Shown here piece by piece: positions 1 through 8,840 of a DNA stretch of 46,609 nucleotides. Every line of letters starts with the position of its first letter. Position 1 is the first letter of the stretch. The translations under genes were made by a program, and so were the position numbers. The DNA comes from Candidatus Woesearchaeota archaeon (GTDB lineage: Archaea > Nanobdellota > Nanobdellia > SCGC-AAA011-G17 > JACQNH01): contig JAHFIJ010000006.1 of NCBI GenBank assembly GCA_023246445.1, positions 1-46,609 of the forward strand, in the 5' to 3' direction. The notes below the pieces were generated by a model, which had not been told where the DNA came from, ran no database searches, and was given only the letters and a program-made list of their open reading frames with translations.

Positions 1-534
1 AATTCCTGCAAAAAAACTGTTATCAGCGTTCATTCCAGTATCTCTATACTGCCATCTTCCATTAGAGAAATTTGCAGGTTTTACATCTTTAATCCTTGAA
101 AATTCATCAAGCACATTAGAATTCTCCATGCCATTTTGCAAAACTTTTAAACCAGGATCTCCACCATTCCCTATTTGCATAGGATTATCCGACCAGGCAT
201 AACTTGGCTTGCCACCATTAGCAGTTTCAACTAAAGCCATTCTTTTTACAGTTTCATAGCTTAAACCCCTAAAATTTTCAAATCTTTCTTTCATATTTGA
301 ATTCCAATAATCAACCCACTTTTTAATCAAGGGATCATGCCTCTGTAAATCTTTATCTTCATATCCTTTGAATATAGGAACATTCTTATCATCAGCTAAA
401 ACCTCTAAATTAGCTATAGCGACTACTCCAACAATTGTCTTTATTAAAAATCCCCTTCTGCTCTCATCAAATTTTTCAGAAGCTTCCTCTTTTCCAAAGA
501 TTCTACTTAATAACCCATTAAAGAATACCATCAT
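1..534 (-). CDS. Partial (3' end off window) secreted protein with Tat-like signal (SRRGFLIK + hydrophobic stretch) and lytic transglycosylase/lysozyme-like motifs
   Basis: Manual translation from ATG at 534 stays open to base 1: MMVFFNGLLSRIFGKEEASEKFDESRRGFLIKTIVGVVAIANLE...MALVETANGGKPSYAWSDNPMQIGNGGDPGLKVLQNG...NSFFAGI; not in ORF track because it lacks a stop in the window. Confidence 0.6.
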   Translation of the reverse strand, partial: MMVFFNGLLSRIFGKEEASEKFDESRRGFLIKTIVGVVAIANLEVLADDKNVPIFKGYEDKDLQRHDPLIKKWVDYWNSNMKERFENFRGLSYETVKRMALVETANGGKPSYAWSDNPMQIGNGGDPGLKVLQNGMENSNVLDEFSRIKDVKPANFSNGRWQYRDTGMNADNSFFAGI

Positions 535-584
535 ACTATAACTAAAAAGAGCTTTATAAATCTTTCGCTACTGTTAAGTTACAA

Positions 585-911
585 TTATTCAGTTTTAGAC
601 TTCTTCTTAGGCTTTTCAGAATCTTCGCTCAAAACCTCTATTTTACCAAATTTCCCAGCTGTTAGCTGCTTCTCTCCCTGGAATACATTTACAAATCCAT
701 TGGTTACCTTTAATTTATCTCCAACTTTAATCCTGTCTACATCATCATTCCATAGAGTTAATTTTATTTCCCCAGAATCATCAAAAACAGAAGCACTGGT
801 AACTCTTCCCGGTTTTCCAAATTTCTGAAAATCTCTCGGTTCGCCTAAATTCTTAACTTCAACTGTAACTTCCACATTTCCCTGTTTTTCCTTTAATTCA
901 CTTACTTTCAT
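585..911 (-). CDS. Single OB-fold ssDNA-binding protein (archaeal SSB/RPA-like)
   Basis: OB-fold pattern VTVEVKNLGEPRDF..GRVTSASVFDDSGEIKLTLWNDDVDRIKVGDKLKVTNGFVNVFQGEKQLTAGKFGKIEVL. Confidence 0.8.
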   Translation of the reverse strand: MKVSELKEKQGNVEVTVEVKNLGEPRDFQKFGKPGRVTSASVFDDSGEIKLTLWNDDVDRIKVGDKLKVTNGFVNVFQGEKQLTAGKFGKIEVLSEDSEKPKKKSKTE

Positions 912-926
912 TTTTATTTTTATCTT

Positions 927-2027
927 TTAACTCTTTTTAAACCTTTTTATATTAAAAAACGGCAAAACTTCCTTCATAACCTTTTTTTTGGAGCAGTGTA
1001 ATACCTTGCTTAATTCTTTAGCAGTATCATACTTCTCCTTATATCTATTCTTCATAATCCACATTTTTAATAGCCTCCCACCTCTTTTGTAGCCTATATA
1101 ACCCTCACTTTTTCTTTCCTTGCTAAAAGCCACCCCCAAACTTAATAAAGCCCTGACATAAACTAAAAATCTGTAATATTGCTGCCTTCTTATTCTTCCT
1201 TGAAAAACATCAGCTTTCCCCATCGCATCAAATGCTCTGCTTAATTCATAATTATTATACTCCAAAGGCAAATTTTCTTCCAACCAAAAAGGAATTTCAT
1301 CTAAATTTATGTCTAAGCTATTAAAAGCATTTTCAATTATTTTGGCATCTAAACTCTTGAATATTATTCTTAAAACATTAAATATATTCTCCTGTTTATC
1401 TCTCCATTCCATTCCATCCAAACTTCCTTCTATAGAGGCACCAAATAAATCATTTAAGGCTGCTCTCACATCACCACCACATCTTCTTGAGATTTCTTTT
1501 AGAATATCATCACTTAATTTTAAATTATTCTTATCTTTAATCTTTTTTATAATTTTAAATACATCCAACACACCAATAGGATTAAACTTTATTATTTTGC
1601 ATTTGCTCCTTAATGTTTTAAATCTTTTATCGTATATATCATTCCCATCATTTGCGGTTATTACAATTGGCCATCTACTGTCTTTAATTAATTCGCTTAA
1701 TGCTCCAACACCACCCTTATCATCTCTTCCACTCATTCCTTCTATATCATCTATCAATATTACTCTTCCACCAAATAAACTCCCTTCTTTTGAAGCCTTT
1801 CCAACTAAATCATTTATGCTGTCTTCATCTCTAAAATCCCCTGCATTCAATTCGAAAACATCATATCCAATCTCTTTTGCAGATTTATAAACAGAAATTG
1901 TTTTTCCAGTTCCGCTTTTCCCTATTATTATCAAAGCCTTACCGCTTGGATTTTTAACAAAACTTCTTAATGTATCAATCTCCTTTTGCGGTATTTCATT
2001 TAAATTTTCAACTGCACTCTCAAACAT
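927..2027 (-). CDS. rfcL: Replication factor C large subunit
   Basis: Walker A GKSGTGKT, FELNAGDFRDE, ILIDDIEGM; adjacent to RFC small subunit. Confidence 0.9.
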   Translation of the reverse strand: MFESAVENLNEIPQKEIDTLRSFVKNPSGKALIIIGKSGTGKTISVYKSAKEIGYDVFELNAGDFRDEDSINDLVGKASKEGSLFGGRVILIDDIEGMSGRDDKGGVGALSELIKDSRWPIVITANDGNDIYDKRFKTLRSKCKIIKFNPIGVLDVFKIIKKIKDKNNLKLSDDILKEISRRCGGDVRAALNDLFGASIEGSLDGMEWRDKQENIFNVLRIIFKSLDAKIIENAFNSLDINLDEIPFWLEENLPLEYNNYELSRAFDAMGKADVFQGRIRRQQYYRFLVYVRALLSLGVAFSKERKSEGYIGYKRGGRLLKMWIMKNRYKEKYDTAKELSKVLHCSKKKVMKEVLPFFNIKRFKKS

Positions 2028-2028
2028 T

Positions 2029-3021
2029 TTAATCCTCTCTTATTTTTGAAAAACCAGCTATTAAGCTTTGTAGTTGGATAAACGCATCACTCCCCTCTAC
2101 TAATCTAAATTCTACCTCTCCGCACTTTTCAATCATCTCTAATTTCTTATTCTCCTTTAATTCTAAACCCATTATTTCTTTCTGTAGTTGTTTCACAATT
2201 TCCAGGCCATCTATTCCTTGTTTCATCATTAAATTTAATAATAATTCTCTCGCTTTCAGGAAATTCCCACCAACAGAAGAATGTAAAATCTCCATAATCT
2301 CTTTTGGATTTGCATAGCTTGTAGCCTCAAATATGCTCTCTTCAGTTATATTCTTGCCCAAAACAGCAGCACTCTGTAATATATTAGTAGCCGTCCTCAC
2401 ATCTCCATCAGAAACTTTTATTATGATCTCTAAAACTTTTTCATTTATTCTTAGATCTTCCTTTTCGCAGATTTTTTTAATTACCTTTACAATTGCATCA
2501 TTGCTTAGCGGTTTAAATCTGAAAACAACACATCTTGATTGGATTGGTTCGATTAATTTGCTTGAAAAATTACAGCTGAAAATAAATCTGGTTGAACTCG
2601 AAAAATTCTCCATAGTTCTTCTTAAAGCGTGCTGAGCTTCCTTTGTTAATGCATCACTCTCATCCAGAAAAATAATCCTGTAAGGGAAATTTCCAACACT
2701 TTTAGTTCTTGCAAAATTCTTAACTTCCCCTCTTACGGTATCAATACCTCTTTCATCACTTGTATTCAATTCTAAAAAATTATCTCTCCAGTTTTCCCCA
2801 TATAAGATTCTTGCAGTTACTAATGCTAAACTGGATTTTCCTGTTCCCGGGAATCCTGAAAAAATCATATGTGGCAATTTTTTAGTTTCTACAAAAGCCT
2901 TAACCTTTCTTACAATTGCTTCCTGCCCTATTATATCTTCAAAAGTTTTAGGTCGGTATTTCTCAATCCAAATATTATAATCTTCCATACCACAGGCTTT
3001 AAACTTAATCTTTAAAAGCAT
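2029..3021 (-). CDS. rfcS: Replication factor C small subunit (start may be internal, MEDYNIWIEKYRPKTFEDIIGQ)
   Basis: WIEKYRPKTFEDIIGQ, GFPGTGKSSLA, IIFLDESDALTKEAQHALRRTMENFS, SRC motif. Confidence 0.95.
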   Translation of the reverse strand: MLLKIKFKACGMEDYNIWIEKYRPKTFEDIIGQEAIVRKVKAFVETKKLPHMIFSGFPGTGKSSLALVTARILYGENWRDNFLELNTSDERGIDTVRGEVKNFARTKSVGNFPYRIIFLDESDALTKEAQHALRRTMENFSSSTRFIFSCNFSSKLIEPIQSRCVVFRFKPLSNDAIVKVIKKICEKEDLRINEKVLEIIIKVSDGDVRTATNILQSAAVLGKNITEESIFEATSYANPKEIMEILHSSVGGNFLKARELLLNLMMKQGIDGLEIVKQLQKEIMGLELKENKKLEMIEKCGEVEFRLVEGSDAFIQLQSLIAGFSKIRED

Positions 3022-3046
3022 TTATCTATTCTTGTATCTATATCCC

Positions 3047-4096
3047 CTATTTGAAGCCAAGTCTCTCTTCTAAACCTTTATAAAAATTAAAAGGATAATC
3101 TTTTCTCCTGTCTTTTTGGTGGGTTATTCCTCTTGTTACATCAACACCTAATCTTTTAACAGCATTTTCAAACATTACTTCGTGAATCTTTTTGTCTGAA
3201 AAATTATGCCTTCTTAAAAATTCTTCAAATAATGGCCAATAAGGTAATCCGACAATACCCGACATAAATTTATCAGTTGTCTTATCTTTTTCAGTATGTG
3301 GGGCATGATCATCCGTTAAAATACCATTTGGATCTTCCCTTAAATAATCTATCATTTTATTTGGAGTATCTGGGTCTCTAATTGGTGGGTTGACTTTATA
3401 CCATATACCCCCCTTACCTTGCATCACACTCCAATCCAAAATTAAATGATGGGCGCAAACCTCCCAAGAAACATCTAATCCTCTTGCTTGAGCCTGTCTG
3501 ACTAAATCCACAGATCCTGGAACAGATAAATGTGCAAGATGTAACCTTCCTTTAAAATTTGTTAAAAATGCTAGTAAAATCTGGTCTCTTACAGAATCAA
3601 TCTCAGCTTGCGCTGGTCTAGCTAAGCAATGTGTAACTGGTAAATTCGGATTCCAGATTCCAGGTTTTAAAGATTCTTCCTTTTCAGCATGCACACTTAA
3701 GAATCCATTATAACCCTCTTGAACTAAAGTATCATAAACGATAAACTGCCTTTCAAAGCCTACTACGCCTAAATCTCCTACAGAATGTCCAGCATAAAGT
3801 TTCGCTCCTATGATTCTTGGAAAATATTTTCTATAAATTTTTACAGCGCCCTTTATTTGCTCGGGGTTGCTAGTTAAGCCCACATATGCTGTAAAACGAA
3901 CACCGGGCACATTTGCTTCATCAGCTAATCTAAATTTTTCTAAAACCTCTTTTTCGGTCATTGTAGGGGGATCATTATTTGGCATATCACAAAACAAGTC
4001 TATTCCAACATCTTTACAAACTTCTAAAGCATGAGCAATAGTTTCTTTTTTTCTCTGATTGAAATCTCTTGCATGAGCATGAATGTTTGCATACAT
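3047..4096 (-). CDS. pyrC: Dihydroorotase
   Basis: Amidohydrolase pattern NIHAHARDF, LTDDHAPHTEKDK, HLAHLSVPGSV; adjacent to DHODH. Confidence 0.8.
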   Translation of the reverse strand: MYANIHAHARDFNQRKKETIAHALEVCKDVGIDLFCDMPNNDPPTMTEKEVLEKFRLADEANVPGVRFTAYVGLTSNPEQIKGAVKIYRKYFPRIIGAKLYAGHSVGDLGVVGFERQFIVYDTLVQEGYNGFLSVHAEKEESLKPGIWNPNLPVTHCLARPAQAEIDSVRDQILLAFLTNFKGRLHLAHLSVPGSVDLVRQAQARGLDVSWEVCAHHLILDWSVMQGKGGIWYKVNPPIRDPDTPNKMIDYLREDPNGILTDDHAPHTEKDKTTDKFMSGIVGLPYWPLFEEFLRRHNFSDKKIHEVMFENAVKRLGVDVTRGITHQKDRRKDYPFNFYKGLEERLGFK

Positions 4097-4097
4097 T

Positions 4098-5150
4098 TTA
4101 AGACTGCCCCCCCATTAATCCCTGTCTGTTTTTTAATTGATAATATTCCTTAAGAACACGATGCGCAAATCTAGGCCCACGATAAGGCCCCAAGACAAAA
4201 CCATTAAATGCTTGAAATACCCTAGCTCCAGCTGTTTCTGTTTCCAACATATCTCTCCCAGTTTCAATACCCCCACAACCAATAATTAACTTTCTAGTTA
4301 AACTTCGCATCATTTCTATAGTTCTTAAGGTGTTGGGTCGAACTATTTTACCACTTACACCCCCCTTTCCATAATTTGGATGTTCCATTGATAGAGTATT
4401 TGCACAAATATATCCAGAAACTCTATTATCAGCAACTTCAACAATTTTTCTTGCTTTCTCTTCTATCAATGTAGGAGACAATTTTAATAATCTGGGCATT
4501 TCTCTACCACATTCCATTATAGCAGAAAGGAGCTCATCTAAACTTTCAGGATTATCTTCAAAAGTTTTCCCTTCTGCTGTATTTGGGCAACTAATATTTA
4601 TAGCAGCATAAATTATTTTTCCCCTAGGTTTAAGTTCGTTCACTACCCATTGATAAGTATTTTTTATATCTTGAATCGCTTTATCCCCAATAATTTCAGG
4701 ATTATGTGTCTTTGCAATATTCACAGCAAATGGATTTTTTGCTCTCTTTAAACGATCAACTACAACATAAGCAGGATCACCATTAAGCCCCATACGATTT
4801 AATAAATTTCCTCGCCTGTATTCTGCTTCCCATAAGCGAAATAATCTTGGTTTTTTATTTCCTTTCCCACCCTGCCATGTTACGCTTCCAACTTCAACAT
4901 AACCAAAACCATATCCTTGAACGTGATCTGCTAAATATCCATTCTTATCAAAACCAGCAGCTAAACCCAATAAGTTATCAAGCTCAAAACCTAATAACCG
5001 TGGTTTGCCCCCCATATAATCTATAACTTCATATCTTCCAGGAGCAAAAATTCCATACCCCATTCCAAATTTTCCTATTGAATGTGCTACTTCAGGCGGT
5101 AACTTTAACAAAATTTTATGAGAAAATTGTCCTAAATCTATAGCCGCCAT
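4098..5150 (-). CDS. pyrD: Dihydroorotate dehydrogenase, class 2-like
   Basis: LLGLAAGFDKNGYLADHVQGYGFGYVEVGSVTWQGGKGNKKPRLFRL, NRMGLNG, NISCPNT, KLSPTL, GCGGIETGRD. Confidence 0.9.
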   Translation of the reverse strand: MAAIDLGQFSHKILLKLPPEVAHSIGKFGMGYGIFAPGRYEVIDYMGGKPRLLGFELDNLLGLAAGFDKNGYLADHVQGYGFGYVEVGSVTWQGGKGNKKPRLFRLWEAEYRRGNLLNRMGLNGDPAYVVVDRLKRAKNPFAVNIAKTHNPEIIGDKAIQDIKNTYQWVVNELKPRGKIIYAAINISCPNTAEGKTFEDNPESLDELLSAIMECGREMPRLLKLSPTLIEEKARKIVEVADNRVSGYICANTLSMEHPNYGKGGVSGKIVRPNTLRTIEMMRSLTRKLIIGCGGIETGRDMLETETAGARVFQAFNGFVLGPYRGPRFAHRVLKEYYQLKNRQGLMGGQS

Positions 5151-5285
5151 AATTTAAAAAAATCTTCTTTTATTTATAAACTTATATTCTCTACAAAATA
5201 CACATCTAATTAATTATTTTTAAAAAATTAAAAAAATAAAAATAGTTAAAAACAGTTTCTATGTATAAACTCAATATAAATTGGA

Positions 5286-5621
5286 TTATACTTCTTCTGA
5301 AACTTCTTGATCAGTTGATTCCTCAGCTTCCATCGGTTGTTCTTCAGTTGCATTGCTTATGCCTTCACGGCCAACAACTTCCCCAAATCCAACCTTTCTA
5401 AAGACTTTAGTGATTCTGACTTTTACAGTTTCACCTTGTTTGGTTCCAGCAACAAAAATAACAAATCTATTAATCTTTGCTATTCCGTCACCCTTTTCAC
5501 CAACGCCTTCAATGGTTACTTCGACTTCGTCACCAACTTTCACAGGAGCAAAACTTTGTCTGTTTCCGCCCCTAAATCCTTCATCTCGGTCTCTAAAACC
5601 TTCATTTCTTTCTCTTCTCAT
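5286..5621 (-). CDS. TRAM-domain protein
   Basis: VKVGDEVEVTIEGVGEKGDGIAKINRFVIFVAGTKQGETVKVRITKVFRKVGFGEVV. Confidence 0.85.
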   Translation of the reverse strand: MRRERNEGFRDRDEGFRGGNRQSFAPVKVGDEVEVTIEGVGEKGDGIAKINRFVIFVAGTKQGETVKVRITKVFRKVGFGEVVGREGISNATEEQPMEAEESTDQEVSEEV

Positions 5622-5824
5622 TTAACTCAAACTCCTTTACCAGTCAACACTGATGCAGGGTTTATAAATCTTTGTAATTTTTTAGGCTTTTTGAAAATCT
5701 CCAATAGTGCAAGCCTAATTTCGGTTCTGTCTAACTATCAGTTGTCTCTTAAAAGCCGTCGTAGATAAGATAGGGGTTTAAATAAGCCAAAACCTTAGGG
5801 GTTTTATGCAAAAAGAGGTTAAGA

Positions 5825-6388
5825 ATGAATAATCCTTTTGGTTTAACTAAAGAGTTAATAATAGAAATAATGACAGAAGTAGCTATAAAAATAGGCTACT
5901 TGAAAATGCAATTAATTGACGAATACGAGATTACATTAAGCAATAAAAATCTTTCAGAAATAGTAAGCAAAATAATAGAAAAATCTGCTTCTGTGATATT
6001 AAGTAAAAGGTTATTTTATGAGGTGAAATGTGCAAAAAGTGATCAAGAATCAGATTTATTTTTTACTAAAATAAATTTACCTTTAGAAATAAAAGCCACA
6101 TCTACAACAACAGCATGGACTGGTGGAGAATTTAGTAAAAGACCATTTGATCATCTACTAGTTTCATGGGATCCAGAAACATTTGAGCATTTTTTCGTTT
6201 GTTTAGTCCACTTAAAAAAAGAAGATTGGCAGTCAAATATATCTAAAAATTACTATGGGCCTTCGTATAATAAAAAGAAATTGTTTGGAAGAAAAGATAA
6301 AATGATATTTATGGGTAACTTGATAAAGAAAGGAAATAAAATAAAAATGATAAGAGAAAACCCTAATAAAAGCTTTCAAGATTTGTAA
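5825..6388 (+). CDS. Putative type II restriction endonuclease (PD-(D/E)XK-like)
   Basis: ESDLFFTKINLPLEIKATSTTTAWTGGEFS resembles the D...ExK core of type II REases; convergent with and overlapping a DNA methyltransferase. Confidence 0.6.
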   Translation: MNNPFGLTKELIIEIMTEVAIKIGYLKMQLIDEYEITLSNKNLSEIVSKIIEKSASVILSKRLFYEVKCAKSDQESDLFFTKINLPLEIKATSTTTAWTGGEFSKRPFDHLLVSWDPETFEHFFVCLVHLKKEDWQSNISKNYYGPSYNKKKLFGRKDKMIFMGNLIKKGNKIKMIRENPNKSFQDL

Positions 6389-7151
6389 TTTTTGAAAGTC
6401 TTTCTTTCCCTATTCTACAAAATTCAGGATTTAATTCTATACCAATAGTCCTGCGCTTATGTTTTTTGGCTACAAATGGAACTGTAAAACTCCCGGCAAA
6501 AGGATCCAAAACAAGGTCCCCCTCTCGACTTGAAGCTTTAATAAATATTTCAATCAGTTTTTCTGGTAATTGACAAGGATGATTAGTTTTTTCTTTGTTT
6601 ACATTTTTTACGATATTAAACTGAAATACGTCATATGGTGTTTTTCCTTTGCTACCATTAGCGATTAAACTCTTTATTCTTTTATCTGTTGGATTTCTAT
6701 AAGGTTCGGCTATTAAATTTTTGTTAAAAACCATAGACTTTTTACCTTTAATATAAAATAAAATTGAGTGTTGACTTCTTGTAAAATTCGTCGGGGACAT
6801 ACCAGTATTACAAGGATAATGCCATGTCATCCACCTCTTAAAAGTTAAAATTGAATCAAGAAACGGCATGAGATAAGCGTTATTTTCTGGATAATTAAAA
6901 AGATATAAAGCCCCACCTTCTTTTAAAACCCTTACACATTCTTTTAGCCATTCCTTACACCATTCTAAATAATGCTCCTTTTTTTTATTGTCTTTATAAT
7001 ACCCACCATATTTTTTACCAATATTGAAAGGTGGATCCGTTACGATTAAAGCTATAGAATTATTTTTTAGTTTTTTTAATTCATTCACACAATCACCACA
7101 AATTATTTTTTGATTACTTTCTATCTCTTGTTTCTCTTTTGTTTTAAACAT
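6363..7151 (-). CDS. DNA adenine/cytosine-N4 methyltransferase (type II R-M); true start proposed at 7151 (MFKTKEKQEIESNQKIICGDC...), not the tracked 7274
   Basis: DPPFNIGKKYGGYYKDN and DPFAGSFTVPFVAKKHKRRTIGIELNPEFC motifs; upstream part of the ORF is another gene's alternate frame. Confidence 0.85.
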   Translation of the reverse strand: MFKTKEKQEIESNQKIICGDCVNELKKLKNNSIALIVTDPPFNIGKKYGGYYKDNKKKEHYLEWCKEWLKECVRVLKEGGALYLFNYPENNAYLMPFLDSILTFKRWMTWHYPCNTGMSPTNFTRSQHSILFYIKGKKSMVFNKNLIAEPYRNPTDKRIKSLIANGSKGKTPYDVFQFNIVKNVNKEKTNHPCQLPEKLIEIFIKASSREGDLVLDPFAGSFTVPFVAKKHKRRTIGIELNPEFCRIGKERLSKITNLESFY

Positions 7152-7314
7152 TTTTAATACTCTCCTTTCTTGGTCTATCCCAATAAGGTGATTTACATTT
7201 AGGGCATACTCTTGGCAATTCATTAATATCATAAGGTCGCCATTCATGACTACATCTATAGCATTTATGCCCAATAATAAAGATTTTAGCCCCTGCCTTT
7301 GTTTCTATTTTCAT
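7144..7314 (-). CDS. Small zinc-ribbon protein, 56 aa, translationally overlapping the methyltransferase
   Basis: Manual translation MKIETKAGAKIFIIGHKCYRCSHEWRPYDINELPRVCPKCKSPYWDRPRKESIKNV*; two CxxC knuckles; stop overlaps MTase ATG. Confidence 0.75.
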   Translation of the reverse strand: MKIETKAGAKIFIIGHKCYRCSHEWRPYDINELPRVCPKCKSPYWDRPRKESIKNV

Positions 7315-7602
7315 AATAACATTAAGCTCAACTTATATATAAATATTATGGTATTATATTATCAGTAATATATATACTGTAGTTAGTATATTAATAAAAT
7401 TTTAGGGGGTGATAAAAGTGCAATACAAACAAAAGGATAAATGATTTAATCCATCATTTTCACAATATCCTGTTTAAGGCAGTCAAAGATGCGGCAAAAC
7501 CGTAATTTCTTGGTGATAAGCCAGAATACTACAACTTAAAAATAGAAAACAAAACTTTATATATACAATAAGATATATATTCAAAAAGAAAAAGAGGTAA
7601 AA

Positions 7603-8412
7603 ATGGTAATAAAACAAAGAAAGCCAGAGTCTCATATTGGTTCATGGTTAATACTGATATATATTGTTTTAGCACTAATTGTTATTGCAGTCCTTTTTTT
7701 AAATACTGTCAAAGTCCCTTATGAAGTAAAAGAAACCATTATAATTAAAGAGCCAAAAACAGAAATTATTACTATAAATTATACAGAGCCATATGAAGTA
7801 AAAGAAAATATAACTGAGCAAATATCCGTAAAATATACCTCCTGTGGTTATGAAGATATAAATTTTTCAGTAGGATATATTGGAGATCTATCAAAGATGG
7901 CTTATGATTATAGGTCAGAAACAGGTTATTTATTTAATCCTTCAAGCAGTTCAGATCCATCCGGTAGATATATACAGAAAGCTAAAATCTGTAACTTAGA
8001 TATATATAATCCGGAAGTTAAACAGGTTTATCCAAGAGACAGTTTAGGATTAAAAATATTATTTAAAGTTTGTTTCTTATATGATAATAAGGAAGTTGAA
8101 TGCCCTAACAAAATATCGATTTTGATAGCAAACAAACCATGTAAGGAAACAAATGATCTTGATATGACCTGGATTGCTCCATTTGATCCTAAGAGGGATA
8201 TAAAATTAAAACCAGTTTCAGTTTCTCAAAAATGGGTTTGCGAAGATAGAGTAAGAAATGTAGATGGTAAAACAACGCAAACAGTAAAAATATTCCAAAA
8301 GAGTCTACAAAGAAAAGAAACAAGAGAAATATTAGTTGATAAGCCCATAGAAAAGATATCAGCAATCCAAATTACTTTATGGGAAAAACTAAGAAAAGAT
8401 TACAGGCTTTAA
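7603..8412 (+). CDS. Membrane-anchored extracytoplasmic hypothetical protein
   Basis: N-terminal TM segment SWLILIYIVLALIVIAVLFL. Confidence 0.6.
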   Translation: MVIKQRKPESHIGSWLILIYIVLALIVIAVLFLNTVKVPYEVKETIIIKEPKTEIITINYTEPYEVKENITEQISVKYTSCGYEDINFSVGYIGDLSKMAYDYRSETGYLFNPSSSSDPSGRYIQKAKICNLDIYNPEVKQVYPRDSLGLKILFKVCFLYDNKEVECPNKISILIANKPCKETNDLDMTWIAPFDPKRDIKLKPVSVSQKWVCEDRVRNVDGKTTQTVKIFQKSLQRKETREILVDKPIEKISAIQITLWEKLRKDYRL

Positions 8413-8418
8413 AAATAA

Positions 8419-8700
8419 TTACAAAATTTCCTTTATTTTCCCTATATGCTCTGCTATTTTCTGGCCTGCATCTGTTAATTTTATTGTTTTAATTCTGCCC
8501 TGTTTCTCAAAAACAACTAATCTCGCCTTTTCCATCTCTTGCAGAATCTTAACAGCGTGCGAATAAGTGCAGTCAACCTCTTTCGCTAGAACACTCCCAT
8601 ACTTGCTTCTCATCTCTTTATTCAAAGCAACCAAAATCATAGCTGGTTTTCTTCTAAAAAAAACCTCAAATATATCTTTTTGTTTCTTGCCCATTAACAA
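8419..8700 (-). CDS. Winged-helix DNA-binding protein
   Basis: MILVALNKEMRSKYGSVLAKEVDCTYSHAVKILQEMEKARLVVFEKQGRIKTIKLTDAGQKIAEHI. Confidence 0.7.
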   Translation of the reverse strand: MLMGKKQKDIFEVFFRRKPAMILVALNKEMRSKYGSVLAKEVDCTYSHAVKILQEMEKARLVVFEKQGRIKTIKLTDAGQKIAEHIGKIKEIL

Positions 8701-8840
8701 CTCCCCCCTTCACCTCAAATCTGTATACTACAAAATGGATATTTAAATGTTTGCATTTGCATTTTCATTTTCTATTAGGGGTGAATCTTTTTATAATTTT
8801 TTCTAATAATCTTTATAAAATAACACTTTATAAAACATTC

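Noticed and set aside
1309-1890. 193-aa plus-strand ORF opposite RFC large subunit
   Set aside because: Antisense shadow ORF (Ser/Leu/Ile-rich) of a clearly coding frame; the same applies to 2333-2635, 13574-13906, 30404-30799, 32301-32582, 43282-43716, 43762-44235 and similar track entries.
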